Origin: an uncultured bacterium
Lineage (GTDB): Bacteria > Bacillota > Clostridia > Oscillospirales > Ruminococcaceae
Reading direction: 5' to 3'
Length of the DNA stretch: 27,790 nt
Assembly: GCA_905214345.1 (NCBI GenBank)
Contig: CAJMLV010000036.1
Coordinates: 1-27,790 of the forward strand
Of this stretch, positions 15,733-23,220 are shown in pieces (the stretch's first letter is position 1; each line of letters begins with the position of its first letter). The translations under genes and the position numbers were made by a program. The notes below the pieces were generated by a model that worked only from the letters and a program-made list of their open reading frames with translations, made no database searches and was not told the DNA's origin.

Positions 15733-17151
15733 TTATTCGTTGCTCAGGTCCTCGCCGTTGGTGGCAATGACCTTTTTGTACCAGTCAAAGCTCTTTTTGC
15801 GGGTGCGGGCCAGGGTACCATTGCCTTCGTCGTCCTTGTCCACATACACAAAGCCGTACCGCTTTTTCATCTCGCCGGTACCGGCGCTAACCAGGTCGAT
15901 GCAGCCCCAGGGGGTGTAGCCGATCAGGTCCACATGGTCCTTTTCCACCGCGTCCTTCATGGCCTGGATGTGGGCGGCCAGGAACTCGATGCGGTAATCG
16001 TCCCGGATGGAACCGTCCAGCTCCACCTTGTCCACGGCGCCCAGACCGTTTTCCACCACAAACAGCGGCACTTGGTACCGGTCATACAGCTGGTTTAGGG
16101 CCATCCGCAGCCCGGTGGGGTCGATCTGCCAGCCCCAGTCGGTGATCTTCAGATAGGGGTTCTTGCCGCCCCGGGCCATGTTGCCGCCCACCATCTCGGT
16201 GACGTGGACGCCCGCCACACGGGAGCAATAGTAGCTGAACCCGATGTAGTCCACCACACCTTCCTGCAGGAGTTCCTCGTCCCCGGGCTCCTGGGTAAAA
16301 TGCCCTCCGATGGACTGGGCGTAGGCTTCGCAGGCATTGGTGTACCGTCCCCGCACGTACACATCGCCGAAGTACCAGACGTTGTACATGGCTTCCCGGG
16401 CGGCCAGCTGGTCGGCGGGATCACAGGTACCGGGGTAGGTGGTGGGATAAATGAGCATACAGCCGATCTCGGCCTCGGGGTCGATACGGCGGCAGGCCTT
16501 CACGGCCAGGGCGCTGGCCACCAGCATGTGGTGGCTGACCTGCAGTTTCACGTCGGCGGGGTTCTCGTCGGGGCCGTAGACGATGCCCGCCTGCAGCCAG
16601 GGCCGGTCCAGACCCAGGGTGCAGTTGATCTCGTTGAAGGTCATCCAGTATTTGACCCGGCCCTTGTAGCGCTCAAACAGCACCGTGGCGTACCGCTCAA
16701 AGAATCCGATGAGCTTGCGGTTGCGCCAGCTGCCGTACTCCTGCACCAGGGCCAGGGGCATCTCGTAGTGGCTGATGGTCACCACCGGCACGATGTGGTA
16801 TTTTTCCAGCTCGTCCAGTACCTTGTCGTAGAAGGCCAGGCCCGCCTCGTTGGGCTCGGTCTCGTCCCCCCGGGGGAAGATGCGCGTCCAGGCAATGGAG
16901 AAGCGGAAGCACTTGAAGCCCATCTCAGCCAGCAGAGCGATGTCCTCTTTATAATGGTGGTAGAAATCCACGCCGTCGTGGCTGGGGTAGTAGTCCCCGG
17001 GGTGCACGCTGTCGTGGATCACCCGCTGTACCGTGGCGCTGCCGCCCTTGTACACGTCGTCGATGGAAACGCCCTTGCCGCCCTCCTGCCAGGCACCCTC
17101 AAACTGGTTGGCGGCGGTGGCGCCGCCCCACAAAAAGTCCGGTTTCAACAT
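15733..17151 (-). CDS. 6-phospho-beta-glucosidase, GH1
   Basis: 472 residues, ATG at 17151 behind GGGAGGA. GH1 TIM barrel: N-terminal FLWGGATAANQFEGAW, acid/base E174 in TFNEIN, nucleophile E367 in VVENG. The end of the barrel has LVSAGTGEMKKRYGFVYVD; S422, K430 and Y432 occupy the positions that bind the 6-phosphate in phospho-glucosidases instead of the E-W pair of ordinary beta-glucosidases. It therefore hydrolyses a 6-phosphoglycoside delivered by the PTS gene downstream. It is the first gene of the operon and divergent from an rpiR-type regulator. Confidence 0.93.
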   Translation of the reverse strand: MLKPDFLWGGATAANQFEGAWQEGGKGVSIDDVYKGGSATVQRVIHDSVHPGDYYPSHDGVDFYHHYKEDIALLAEMGFKCFRFSIAWTRIFPRGDETEPNEAGLAFYDKVLDELEKYHIVPVVTISHYEMPLALVQEYGSWRNRKLIGFFERYATVLFERYKGRVKYWMTFNEINCTLGLDRPWLQAGIVYGPDENPADVKLQVSHHMLVASALAVKACRRIDPEAEIGCMLIYPTTYPGTCDPADQLAAREAMYNVWYFGDVYVRGRYTNACEAYAQSIGGHFTQEPGDEELLQEGVVDYIGFSYYCSRVAGVHVTEMVGGNMARGGKNPYLKITDWGWQIDPTGLRMALNQLYDRYQVPLFVVENGLGAVDKVELDGSIRDDYRIEFLAAHIQAMKDAVEKDHVDLIGYTPWGCIDLVSAGTGEMKKRYGFVYVDKDDEGNGTLARTRKKSFDWYKKVIATNGEDLSNE

Positions 17152-17198
17152 AGGTGTCTTCCTCCCTTTCCTGCGTTGGTTCGTTGGTTTATGTATCC

Positions 17199-17227
17199 GT
17201 TATAGCACACGGCAACACCCGGTTCAA
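17199..17227 (-). promoter_or_regulatory. Sigma-70-type promoter of the glucosidase-PTS operon
   Basis: On the minus strand, TTGAAC (17227-17222) and TATAAC (17204-17199) are separated by 17 bases, about 48 bases before the start codon. Confidence 0.7.
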
Positions 17228-17320
17228 TAGGGGCGGGGGATCTTGGCACAGCGTTTTGTGCAGGGCGTTTTTTGCGGGGAAAAGGGCAAAACAACCGTTT
17301 CAGCCCTTCGTCAAAGTGCC

Positions 17321-17349
17321 TTGTCAAAAAGGGGAAAATTCGGTACAAT
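17321..17349 (+). promoter_or_regulatory. Sigma-70-type promoter of the first RpiR regulator
   Basis: TTGTCA (17321-17326) and TACAAT (17344-17349) are spaced by exactly 17 bases, 30 bases before the chosen start codon. Together with the opposite promoter at 17199-17227 it leaves about 90 bases of shared intergenic DNA where an RpiR operator would be expected. No clear long palindrome is visible there. Confidence 0.75.
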
Positions 17350-17379
17350 GATGAAAAGAACCGTAAAGGAGGATGCCCC

Positions 17380-18255
17380 ATGCTGTTGACCCAGCAACTG
17401 GAAGAAATGGACCTGCCCCATGCCGAAGCAGGGGTGGTGCATACCCTGCTGGACCGGGGCAGCGCGCTGCGGGGGCTGTCCACCCGGCGCATCGCCGCCG
17501 AGGCTTTTACCACACCGGCCACGCTGGTGCGGCTGGGGCAGCGGCTGGGCTATGAGGGATGGGCGGATTTCTTCGAAGCCTTTCTGGAGGAACGGGAATA
17601 TCTGGACCGCCATTTCCAGAAAATCGACGCCAACCGCCCTTTTGAGGCAGGGGACAGCCAGACGGTCATCGCCAACAAAATTGCCACCCTGCACCAGGAG
17701 AGCATCCAGGACACCCTGGCCCTGCTGGACTACGACGCGCTGAAAAAGGCGGTAGCGCTGTTGTTGGCCGCCCGTAATATTTATCTGGTGGGGGTCAGCG
17801 TATCGCTGGACTGCACCATTCTTTTTAAGCGCAAGATGCAGCGGCTGGGCAAAAACGTGCTGATGGAATCCAACCAGGGGGAACTGCTGTTCCTGCTGCT
17901 TTCCGCCGCACAGGAAGACTGCGCCATCGTGGTTTCCTACTCCGGCACCACCCAGCGCATTGTGGAAAGCGTGGAGATTCTGCACCAGAACGGGGTGCCC
18001 ACCATCCTGCTCACCGGTCTGGGGCAGAATCCGCTGCGGGCGATGGCGGACTGCGTGCTGCACATGACCACCCGGGAACGGCTTTCCTCCAAAATCGCCA
18101 ACTTTACCACCGAGGTATCGGCCCAGCTGCTGCTGGACATCCTGTACGCCTGCTACTTTGCGGCCCATTACGATCAAAATTGGGACAAACGCCTCCAGAT
18201 GACCCGCCAGGCGGAGCTTTACCGCCATACTGACAATCAGATCATGAAGGAGTAA
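17380..18255 (+). CDS. RpiR/MurR-family transcriptional regulator (HTH + SIS)
   Basis: 291 residues from ATG 17380 (AAAGGAGG upstream). The frame is open earlier, but the 17344 -10 box makes an upstream start implausible. The N-terminal HTH_6 domain (about 1-80) includes STRRIAAEAFTTPATLVRLGQRLGYEGWADF. The SIS domain (about 110-260) has IYLVGVSVSLDCTILFKRKM and the sugar-phosphate loop VVSYSGTT (S186-T191). Such regulators sense sugar phosphates. Being divergent from the 6-phospho-beta-glucosidase/PTS operon, it most likely controls that operon and perhaps the chbG operon downstream. Confidence 0.9.
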   Translation: MLLTQQLEEMDLPHAEAGVVHTLLDRGSALRGLSTRRIAAEAFTTPATLVRLGQRLGYEGWADFFEAFLEEREYLDRHFQKIDANRPFEAGDSQTVIANKIATLHQESIQDTLALLDYDALKKAVALLLAARNIYLVGVSVSLDCTILFKRKMQRLGKNVLMESNQGELLFLLLSAAQEDCAIVVSYSGTTQRIVESVEILHQNGVPTILLTGLGQNPLRAMADCVLHMTTRERLSSKIANFTTEVSAQLLLDILYACYFAAHYDQNWDKRLQMTRQAELYRHTDNQIMKE

Positions 18256-18383
18256 AGCACCTCCGTGTTGATGCTGGTTCCTTGTAATCGCCCGTGGGGG
18301 ATGCTTTTTGCTGTGTGTCCCTCGGCAAATTGCACAAAGAAACGTTCTGGTTTTTTCTGCGATGCCGGAACGGGAAACAGTAT

Positions 18384-18415
18384 GCCTCGCTGCGAAACAA
18401 CAGCGGGGCTTTTTT
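18384..18415 (+). terminator. Rho-independent terminator after the first RpiR gene
   Basis: GCCTCGCTG, eight-base loop, CAGCGGGGC (one G-T wobble), then six T (18410-18415). The 128 bases between the rpiR stop and this hairpin contain nothing recognised. A TACAAT at 18420-18425 just beyond could be the -10 box of the next operon, with no clear -35. Confidence 0.7.
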
Positions 18416-18482
18416 CGTGTACAATACAACCAGAAAGAGCGATGCGGTACAGCGTGACCGCACAAGGAAAGGAGCGCTTTGC

Positions 18483-19250
18483 GTGAAACGTCTTCTCATC
18501 CGCGCTGACGATCTGGGTTATTCCCAGGGCGTCAACTGCGGCATTGCCGCCACGGTGGCGGCCGGGCTGGTGCGGTCGGTGGGGGTCATGACAAACATGC
18601 CGGATGCCGTCCATGGCCTGGGCCTGCTGGCAGGGCACCCGGTCTGCCTGGGGCAGCACACCAACATCTGCGTGGGGCGGCCCCTCACCAATCCCGCTCG
18701 CATCCCCAGCCTCTGCACACCGGAAGGAGAATTCAAACCCAGCCGCGCTTACCGGGATGCCGCCAAGGCCGGGAAGGATTTCGTGGTGCTGGAGGAGGTT
18801 GTAGAGGAAATCGAGGCCCAGTACCGGCAGTTCAAGGCCCTGACTGGGAAGGACCCCGGCTACTTTGAGGGCCACGCCGTGGCCAGTCCCAACTTTTTCA
18901 AAGGGCTGGAGATGGTGGCAGCCCGCCACAACCTGCCCTACTTTGCTATGGGCTGCCCGGGTCAGGCAGTGACCTTCCGCAGCACCAAGATCTACGCTTA
19001 CATGCCAAAAGATTTCGACGCCTACGAAGCCGACCCCTTCACCGGGGTACAGGACGCGGTAGCCAATGCCCACGAGGACGGCTGCGACCTGATGGTGTTC
19101 CATCCCGGCTACCTGGACGCCTATCTGCTGGACCACTCCACCATGACCACCGCCCGGGTGCGGGAAGTCGAGATGCTCTGCCGCCCCCATGTGCGCGCCT
19201 GGCTGGCAGAACAGCCCGTGCAGCTGGTTACCTACGACGACCTCACCTGA
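18483..19250 (+). CDS. chbG: ChbG/YdjC-family carbohydrate deacetylase
   Basis: 255 residues from GTG 18483; AAAGGAG lies 8 bases upstream, and homology begins at once (KRLLIRADDLGYSQGVN). Any longer in-frame extension runs through the terminator. Metal-binding residues are present: D10 in RADDLG, H59 in LGQHTN, H131 in FEGHAV. FHPGY (H207) closes the active site. ChbG removes an N-acetyl group from chitobiose(-6-phosphate) or related oligosaccharides in the cytoplasm. It is the first gene of a three-gene set with a GH1 phospho-glucosidase (gap 20) and an EIIBC (gap 15), implying an acetylated beta-glycoside as one substrate (inference). Confidence 0.85.
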   Translation: MKRLLIRADDLGYSQGVNCGIAATVAAGLVRSVGVMTNMPDAVHGLGLLAGHPVCLGQHTNICVGRPLTNPARIPSLCTPEGEFKPSRAYRDAAKAGKDFVVLEEVVEEIEAQYRQFKALTGKDPGYFEGHAVASPNFFKGLEMVAARHNLPYFAMGCPGQAVTFRSTKIYAYMPKDFDAYEADPFTGVQDAVANAHEDGCDLMVFHPGYLDAYLLDHSTMTTARVREVEMLCRPHVRAWLAEQPVQLVTYDDLT

Positions 19251-19270
19251 ATCCCAAGGAGGAATCCCTT

Positions 19271-20668
19271 ATGCAGAACCAACATCATCCATTCCCGGAG
19301 GATTTCCTCTGGGGTGCCTCCACCAGCGCGTTTCAGGTGGAAGGCGGCTTCGGCGAGGGGGGCAAAGGCCCCGCCACCACCGACCTAGGGGCGAACCGCC
19401 CCGGCATTGCGGACAACAGGGTGGCCGCCGACCACTACCACCACTGGAAAGAGGACGTGGACCTGATGGCCGAACTGGGCCTGAAAGTCTACCGTATGGG
19501 CTTCTCCTGGAGCCGCATCATGCCGGACAATTTCGGCATTCCCAACCCCGAGGGGCTGGCCTTTTACGACCGGCTCATCGACTATCTGCTGGAGAAGGGC
19601 ATCCAGCCCTTTGTGACCCTCTACCACTTTGAGTGCCCCCAGGCGGCGGTGGATGCCTTCGGCGGCTGGCGCAGCCGCCAGATGGTGGACGCCTACCTGC
19701 GGTACGCTGAGGTCTGCTTCACCCATTTCAAAGGCCGTGTCAAGATGTGGGCTACTGTCAACGAGCAGCTCATCGCCACGGCAGCGGGGATGCTCAGCGG
19801 TAACCACGAACCGGATCCCCAGAAGAACCTGCAAAACGTCTATCAGATGAGCTACAACGTCTCGCTGGCAGAGCACAAAGCCATTTCGCTGCTGCGTCAG
19901 ATCGACCCGGAAGCTAAGATCGGCCCGGTCTGTGCTATCCAGGTGGTCTACCCCCAGTCCAGCCGCAGTGAGGATGTGCTGGCCGCCGCCAACGCCGAGG
20001 AACTGATGGAGTTCTATCTGCTGGATATGAGCGTTTACGGGACCTATCCTCCCTACGTGGCCTCCTACCTGAAGAGCCACGAGCTTTACCCCCACACCGA
20101 GCCGGAGGACGCCGCCGCACTGCAGGCGTCGAAACCGGACTTCATCGGCATCAACTACTATTTCAGCCTCTGCGTCAAAGCCAAGACCGGGCCCATCAAC
20201 TACGACCAGCCCCCCTTCTGGGTGTCGGACGCCTTCGATATCTGCGAAAATCCCCATCTGGAAAAAACCGAGTGGATGGACAAGGGTATCGACCCGGCGG
20301 GGCTTCATATCGGGATGCGCAAGGTGTACAACCGCTACCGCCTGCCCATGATCGTCACCGAAAACGGTATGGCTTACAGCGAAGCCCCCGGCCCCGACGG
20401 CCAGATCCACGATATCTACCGCATCGACTATCTGCGCCGGCATATCGAGCAGCTGGAGATCATGCTGGACGAGGGATTGCCGGTATTCGGCTACTGCCCC
20501 TGGAGCTTTGTGGACGTGGTATCCAGCCACCAGGGCTTTGCCAAGCGTTACGGCCTGGTATACGTGAACCGCACCGACACCGATGTGATGGATTGTGCCC
20601 GCATCAAGAAGGACAGTTTCAGCTGGTATCAACAGGTCATACGGCAAAACGGCCTGTGGGAATCATAA
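19271..20668 (+). CDS. GH1 6-phospho-beta-glycosidase, second copy
   Basis: 465 residues, ATG at 19271 with AAGGAGGA. GH1 fold: FLWGASTSAFQVEGG, acid/base E165 in an unusual ATVNEQ context (TFNEP or TFNEI is commoner), nucleophile E364 in IVTENG. The sugar-phosphate site is of the phospho type: VVSSHQGFAKRYGLVYV (S418/S419, K425, Y427). It acts on 6-phosphoglycosides delivered by the PTS. Its neighbours ChbG and EIIBC suggest a chitobiose-like or other aminosugar substrate after deacetylation, although the better-known ChbF is a GH4 enzyme. It is clearly divergent from the GH1 at 15733, so substrates probably differ. Confidence 0.88.
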   Translation: MQNQHHPFPEDFLWGASTSAFQVEGGFGEGGKGPATTDLGANRPGIADNRVAADHYHHWKEDVDLMAELGLKVYRMGFSWSRIMPDNFGIPNPEGLAFYDRLIDYLLEKGIQPFVTLYHFECPQAAVDAFGGWRSRQMVDAYLRYAEVCFTHFKGRVKMWATVNEQLIATAAGMLSGNHEPDPQKNLQNVYQMSYNVSLAEHKAISLLRQIDPEAKIGPVCAIQVVYPQSSRSEDVLAAANAEELMEFYLLDMSVYGTYPPYVASYLKSHELYPHTEPEDAAALQASKPDFIGINYYFSLCVKAKTGPINYDQPPFWVSDAFDICENPHLEKTEWMDKGIDPAGLHIGMRKVYNRYRLPMIVTENGMAYSEAPGPDGQIHDIYRIDYLRRHIEQLEIMLDEGLPVFGYCPWSFVDVVSSHQGFAKRYGLVYVNRTDTDVMDCARIKKDSFSWYQQVIRQNGLWES

Positions 20669-20683
20669 AGAGGAGGAAAAACA

Positions 20684-22099
20684 ATGGCAAACAACAAAGA
20701 AATCGCCCACCAGATCCTGACGGCAGTGGGCGGTGCGTCCAATCTGAAGGACGCCACCCACTGCATGACCCGTCTACGGCTCTACCTGAAGGACGACTCC
20801 ATCCCTAAGGATGAGGAAGTCAAGGCTATCGGCGGTGTGCTGGGCGTGGTGCGCGGCGGCCAGCAATACCAGGTCATCATCGGCACCAATGTGCCCAAGG
20901 TCTACGAGGAACTGTGCAAGCTGGCGAACCTCACTGCCAATGCGCCGGTGGAGGACGCCAAAGCCGCGGCGGAAGACGCCGCGGTGGCCAAGCCCAAACT
21001 GACCCCCAAGCAGGTGGGCAAGAACATCATGGGCTACATGGCGGGCTGCATGACCCCGCTGATTCCCGTGTTGCTGGCGGGCGCGCTGTTCCGCTGCATC
21101 AACTCCCTGTGCGGGCCGGAACTGCTGGGACTGTATCCGGCGGAAAGCGACCTGTACATCCTGTTTGACTTCCTGTATGACGCCGCCTTCTACTTCATGC
21201 CCATTCTGGCAGGTTTCAACGCCGCCAAGCAGCTGGGCATCACCCCCATGCTGGGCGGTTTCATCGGCTGTATTCTCATGGTACCGGATTTTGCGGCTTA
21301 TGCTACGTCCGGGGAACCATTCACAGTGTTTGGTATCCCCTGCACCGTTACCAACTATGCCCAGACAGTGCTGCCCATCATGCTGTCGGTTTTCTTCTTC
21401 AGCGTGGTGTATAAGCTCATCAAAAAGATCATGCCTGATGTGCTGACCACCGTATTCACTCCTTTCCTCAGTATGCTGATCTCCATTCCGTTTATCCTCT
21501 GCCTGCTGGCACCTCTGGGCACTATTGTGGGCAATGCCATCAGCAACGGTCTGGCCTGGTTCGGTACCACCACTGGCTTCTTCGGTGTAGCGGTCATTGC
21601 AGCTTTGTGGGAATTCCTGGTTCTCAGCGGCATGCACCTGGCCCTGATGATGCCCATGATGGCCTCCTTCTTCGAGACTGGTATCCAGAGCGGCCCCATG
21701 GTCAGCGGCAGCTTTGCTACTTGGGCCTGCTTTGGTGTGGCGATGGGTGCTGCGCTGCGTCTGCGCAATAAAGAGGAAAAGAGCACCGCTTTTGCCTCCT
21801 TCACCGCCGGCATCCTGGGCGGTATCACCGAGCCCACCCTCTACGGCATCTGCTTCCGGTATAGCCGCTGCTTCATCACCTCCGCCATCGGCGCCTTTGT
21901 GGGCGGTGCTTATGCGGGCATCACCAATGTGTGCGCCTACGCCATCACCAGCTCCAACTTCCTGGCGCTGCTCAGCTTCAGTGGCGGCACCACCGCCAAC
22001 CTGATCAACGGCATCATCGCCTGTGCCATCTCTCTGGTGGTAGGTGCTGTGGCTACCTATTTCTTTGGCTTCTCCAAAAAAGATCTGGAAAAAGTCTGA
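20684..22099 (+). CDS. PTS EIIBC permease of the glucose/beta-glucoside superfamily, lacking EIIA
   Basis: 471 residues, ATG at 20684 with AGAGGAGG. EIIB has Cys27 (ATHCMTRLRLYL) and IGGVLGVVRGGQQYQVIIG. An Ala-rich linker (about 88-105) is followed by EIIC with about ten hydrophobic segments and GGITEPTLYG. The protein ends after the last membrane span with no EIIA domain, so phosphate must come from an EIIA in trans, possibly the fused EIIA of the transporter at 13840-15708 or a Crr-type protein elsewhere. It is the last gene of the chbG-GH1-PTS set and is followed by a strong terminator. Confidence 0.9.
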   Translation: MANNKEIAHQILTAVGGASNLKDATHCMTRLRLYLKDDSIPKDEEVKAIGGVLGVVRGGQQYQVIIGTNVPKVYEELCKLANLTANAPVEDAKAAAEDAAVAKPKLTPKQVGKNIMGYMAGCMTPLIPVLLAGALFRCINSLCGPELLGLYPAESDLYILFDFLYDAAFYFMPILAGFNAAKQLGITPMLGGFIGCILMVPDFAAYATSGEPFTVFGIPCTVTNYAQTVLPIMLSVFFFSVVYKLIKKIMPDVLTTVFTPFLSMLISIPFILCLLAPLGTIVGNAISNGLAWFGTTTGFFGVAVIAALWEFLVLSGMHLALMMPMMASFFETGIQSGPMVSGSFATWACFGVAMGAALRLRNKEEKSTAFASFTAGILGGITEPTLYGICFRYSRCFITSAIGAFVGGAYAGITNVCAYAITSSNFLALLSFSGGTTANLINGIIACAISLVVGAVATYFFGFSKKDLEKV

Positions 22100-22124
22100 T
22101 TGACCTTTTGGATTTCGCAACAAA

Positions 22125-22160
22125 AAAGGACCGATACCTGGAGGTATCGGTCTTTTTTCT
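22125..22160 (+). terminator. Rho-independent terminator after the EIIBC gene
   Basis: GACCGATACC (22130-22139), TGGA loop, GGTATCGGTC (22144-22153), then six T, with an A-run in front; an almost perfect intrinsic terminator, also usable on the other strand. Confidence 0.92.
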
Positions 22161-22162
22161 AT

Positions 22163-22192
22163 TGCAGGAAAAGTCTGTTTTATGGTACAGTA
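22163..22192 (+). promoter_or_regulatory. Promoter of the second RpiR regulator
   Basis: TTGCAG (22163-22168) and TACAGT (22187-22192) with an 18-base spacer, about 22 bases before the start codon and directly after the terminator. Confidence 0.55.
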
Positions 22193-22213
22193 ATAAAAAG
22201 GGAGGTTATGCCG

Positions 22214-23026
22214 ATGAATGACGCAAAAACAATGGGTTCTTTGGCAGAAAAGCTCATGAGTTATGTGAGTACCACTCCCCAGCAGGACGCCAACTACGAC
22301 ATTGCTCTGGCCATGCTGACCCATTACGGCAAGCTGAAAAATCTGTCCCTGGCCGAGATCGCCGACCTGTGCTATGTATCCAAGGCATCCATTTCCCGTT
22401 TTTGCCGGTTTATGGGGTTTGACGGCTTCCGTGAACTGCACGACTGCTTACTGCAGGATTTTTCTATCGGAACGGATTATTCCCGGACCTTTTACGACAA
22501 ACTGTGTGCCGACCCGCAGGCAGCCCTGCAGGATTACAGCGAGGAAGTGATCCGCAACATCCGGGTCACCACTGCCCCCGAAAACACCGAGCGCCTGGCC
22601 GAGATGGCCGTGGCTCTTGCTAACAGCGGCAGAATCGCTTTCTTCTCCCACCATTTTCTGTGGGATATCGGGCGGCATCTGCAAAGCAAGATGATCCGGA
22701 TGGACCGCTATGTGGAGCTGTATCTGGACTACGCCCAGCAGCTGGCTTGTGCCCGCAGCCTGCAGAAAAACGACCTGGCCATCGTCTGCACGGTGGGGGG
22801 AAGCTACCCCATGCGTTACCCTACCATCTGGAACGGGCTGATAGCTGCTGGGTGCCCTATTCTGGTCATCACCCAGAATACATCCAGTTCCTACTGGAAT
22901 TATGCCCGGTTTGTGCTGGGATGCGGGGTGTCCAACCGCAACGATGTGGGCAAGTACGGGGCGTTGATGGCGGTGGATCTGTTGACCCTGCAATATCTGC
23001 GTCAGTACGGAAAAGAATATCTCTGA
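22214..23026 (+). CDS. RpiR-family regulator with a degenerate SIS domain
   Basis: 270 residues from ATG 22214, preferred over ATG 22208 because GGGAGG is then about 8 bases away. HTH_6 domain: NLSLAEIADLCYVSKASISRFCRFMGFDGFRELH (about residues 43-77). The C-terminal alpha/beta domain is in the SIS position but lacks the canonical S-x-S-G-x-T loop: the corresponding stretch reads IVCTVGGSYPMRYPT, and the first loop IAFFSHHFLWDIG. The ligand may therefore differ from a simple sugar phosphate. It sits between the chbG-GH1-EIIBC operon and the glycosyltransferase operon and could control either. This kind of RpiR is common beside GH1/PTS genes. Confidence 0.85.
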   Translation: MNDAKTMGSLAEKLMSYVSTTPQQDANYDIALAMLTHYGKLKNLSLAEIADLCYVSKASISRFCRFMGFDGFRELHDCLLQDFSIGTDYSRTFYDKLCADPQAALQDYSEEVIRNIRVTTAPENTERLAEMAVALANSGRIAFFSHHFLWDIGRHLQSKMIRMDRYVELYLDYAQQLACARSLQKNDLAIVCTVGGSYPMRYPTIWNGLIAAGCPILVITQNTSSSYWNYARFVLGCGVSNRNDVGKYGALMAVDLLTLQYLRQYGKEYL

Positions 23027-23040
23027 ATAAACTTTTTGTA

Positions 23041-23073
23041 AGCAGGTGCCGCGACGGGCACCTGCTCTTTTTT
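23041..23073 (+). terminator. Rho-independent terminator after the second RpiR gene
   Basis: AGCAGGTGCC, six-base loop, GGCACCTGCT, C and six T; a 10-bp GC-rich stem beginning 15 bases after the stop. Confidence 0.92.
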
Positions 23074-23169
23074 GACAAATCCTACAAATTTGAGACCGGT
23101 TTTTTGACACGCCGCCCCTTTCTGAAACTGCTTTTCCTAACAGGGAACCAACCCTTCGGTATGTTGTTG

Positions 23170-23203
23170 TATACTGAAATCAAAAGGTAAACAACTATTG
23201 TTT
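23170..23203 (+). promoter_or_regulatory. Likely promoter and operator of the glycosyltransferase operon
   Basis: TATACT (23170-23175) can be a -10 box, without a good -35. Just downstream is a dyad AAACAA-CTA-TTGTTT (23189-23203), between the presumed transcription start and the ribosome binding site, where a repressor could bind. Confidence 0.45.
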
Positions 23204-23220
23204 GGAAGGAGCTGCCTGTC

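Noticed and set aside
13762..16098. 778-codon plus-strand open frame antisense to the PTS and GH1 genes
   Set aside because: Composition is G/H/D/Q-rich and domain-free, while the opposite strand encodes complete EIIBCA and GH1 proteins.
22100..22213. Longer N-terminus for the second RpiR regulator
   Set aside because: It would begin inside the intrinsic terminator and promoter; ATG 22214 has a well-placed Shine-Dalgarno.
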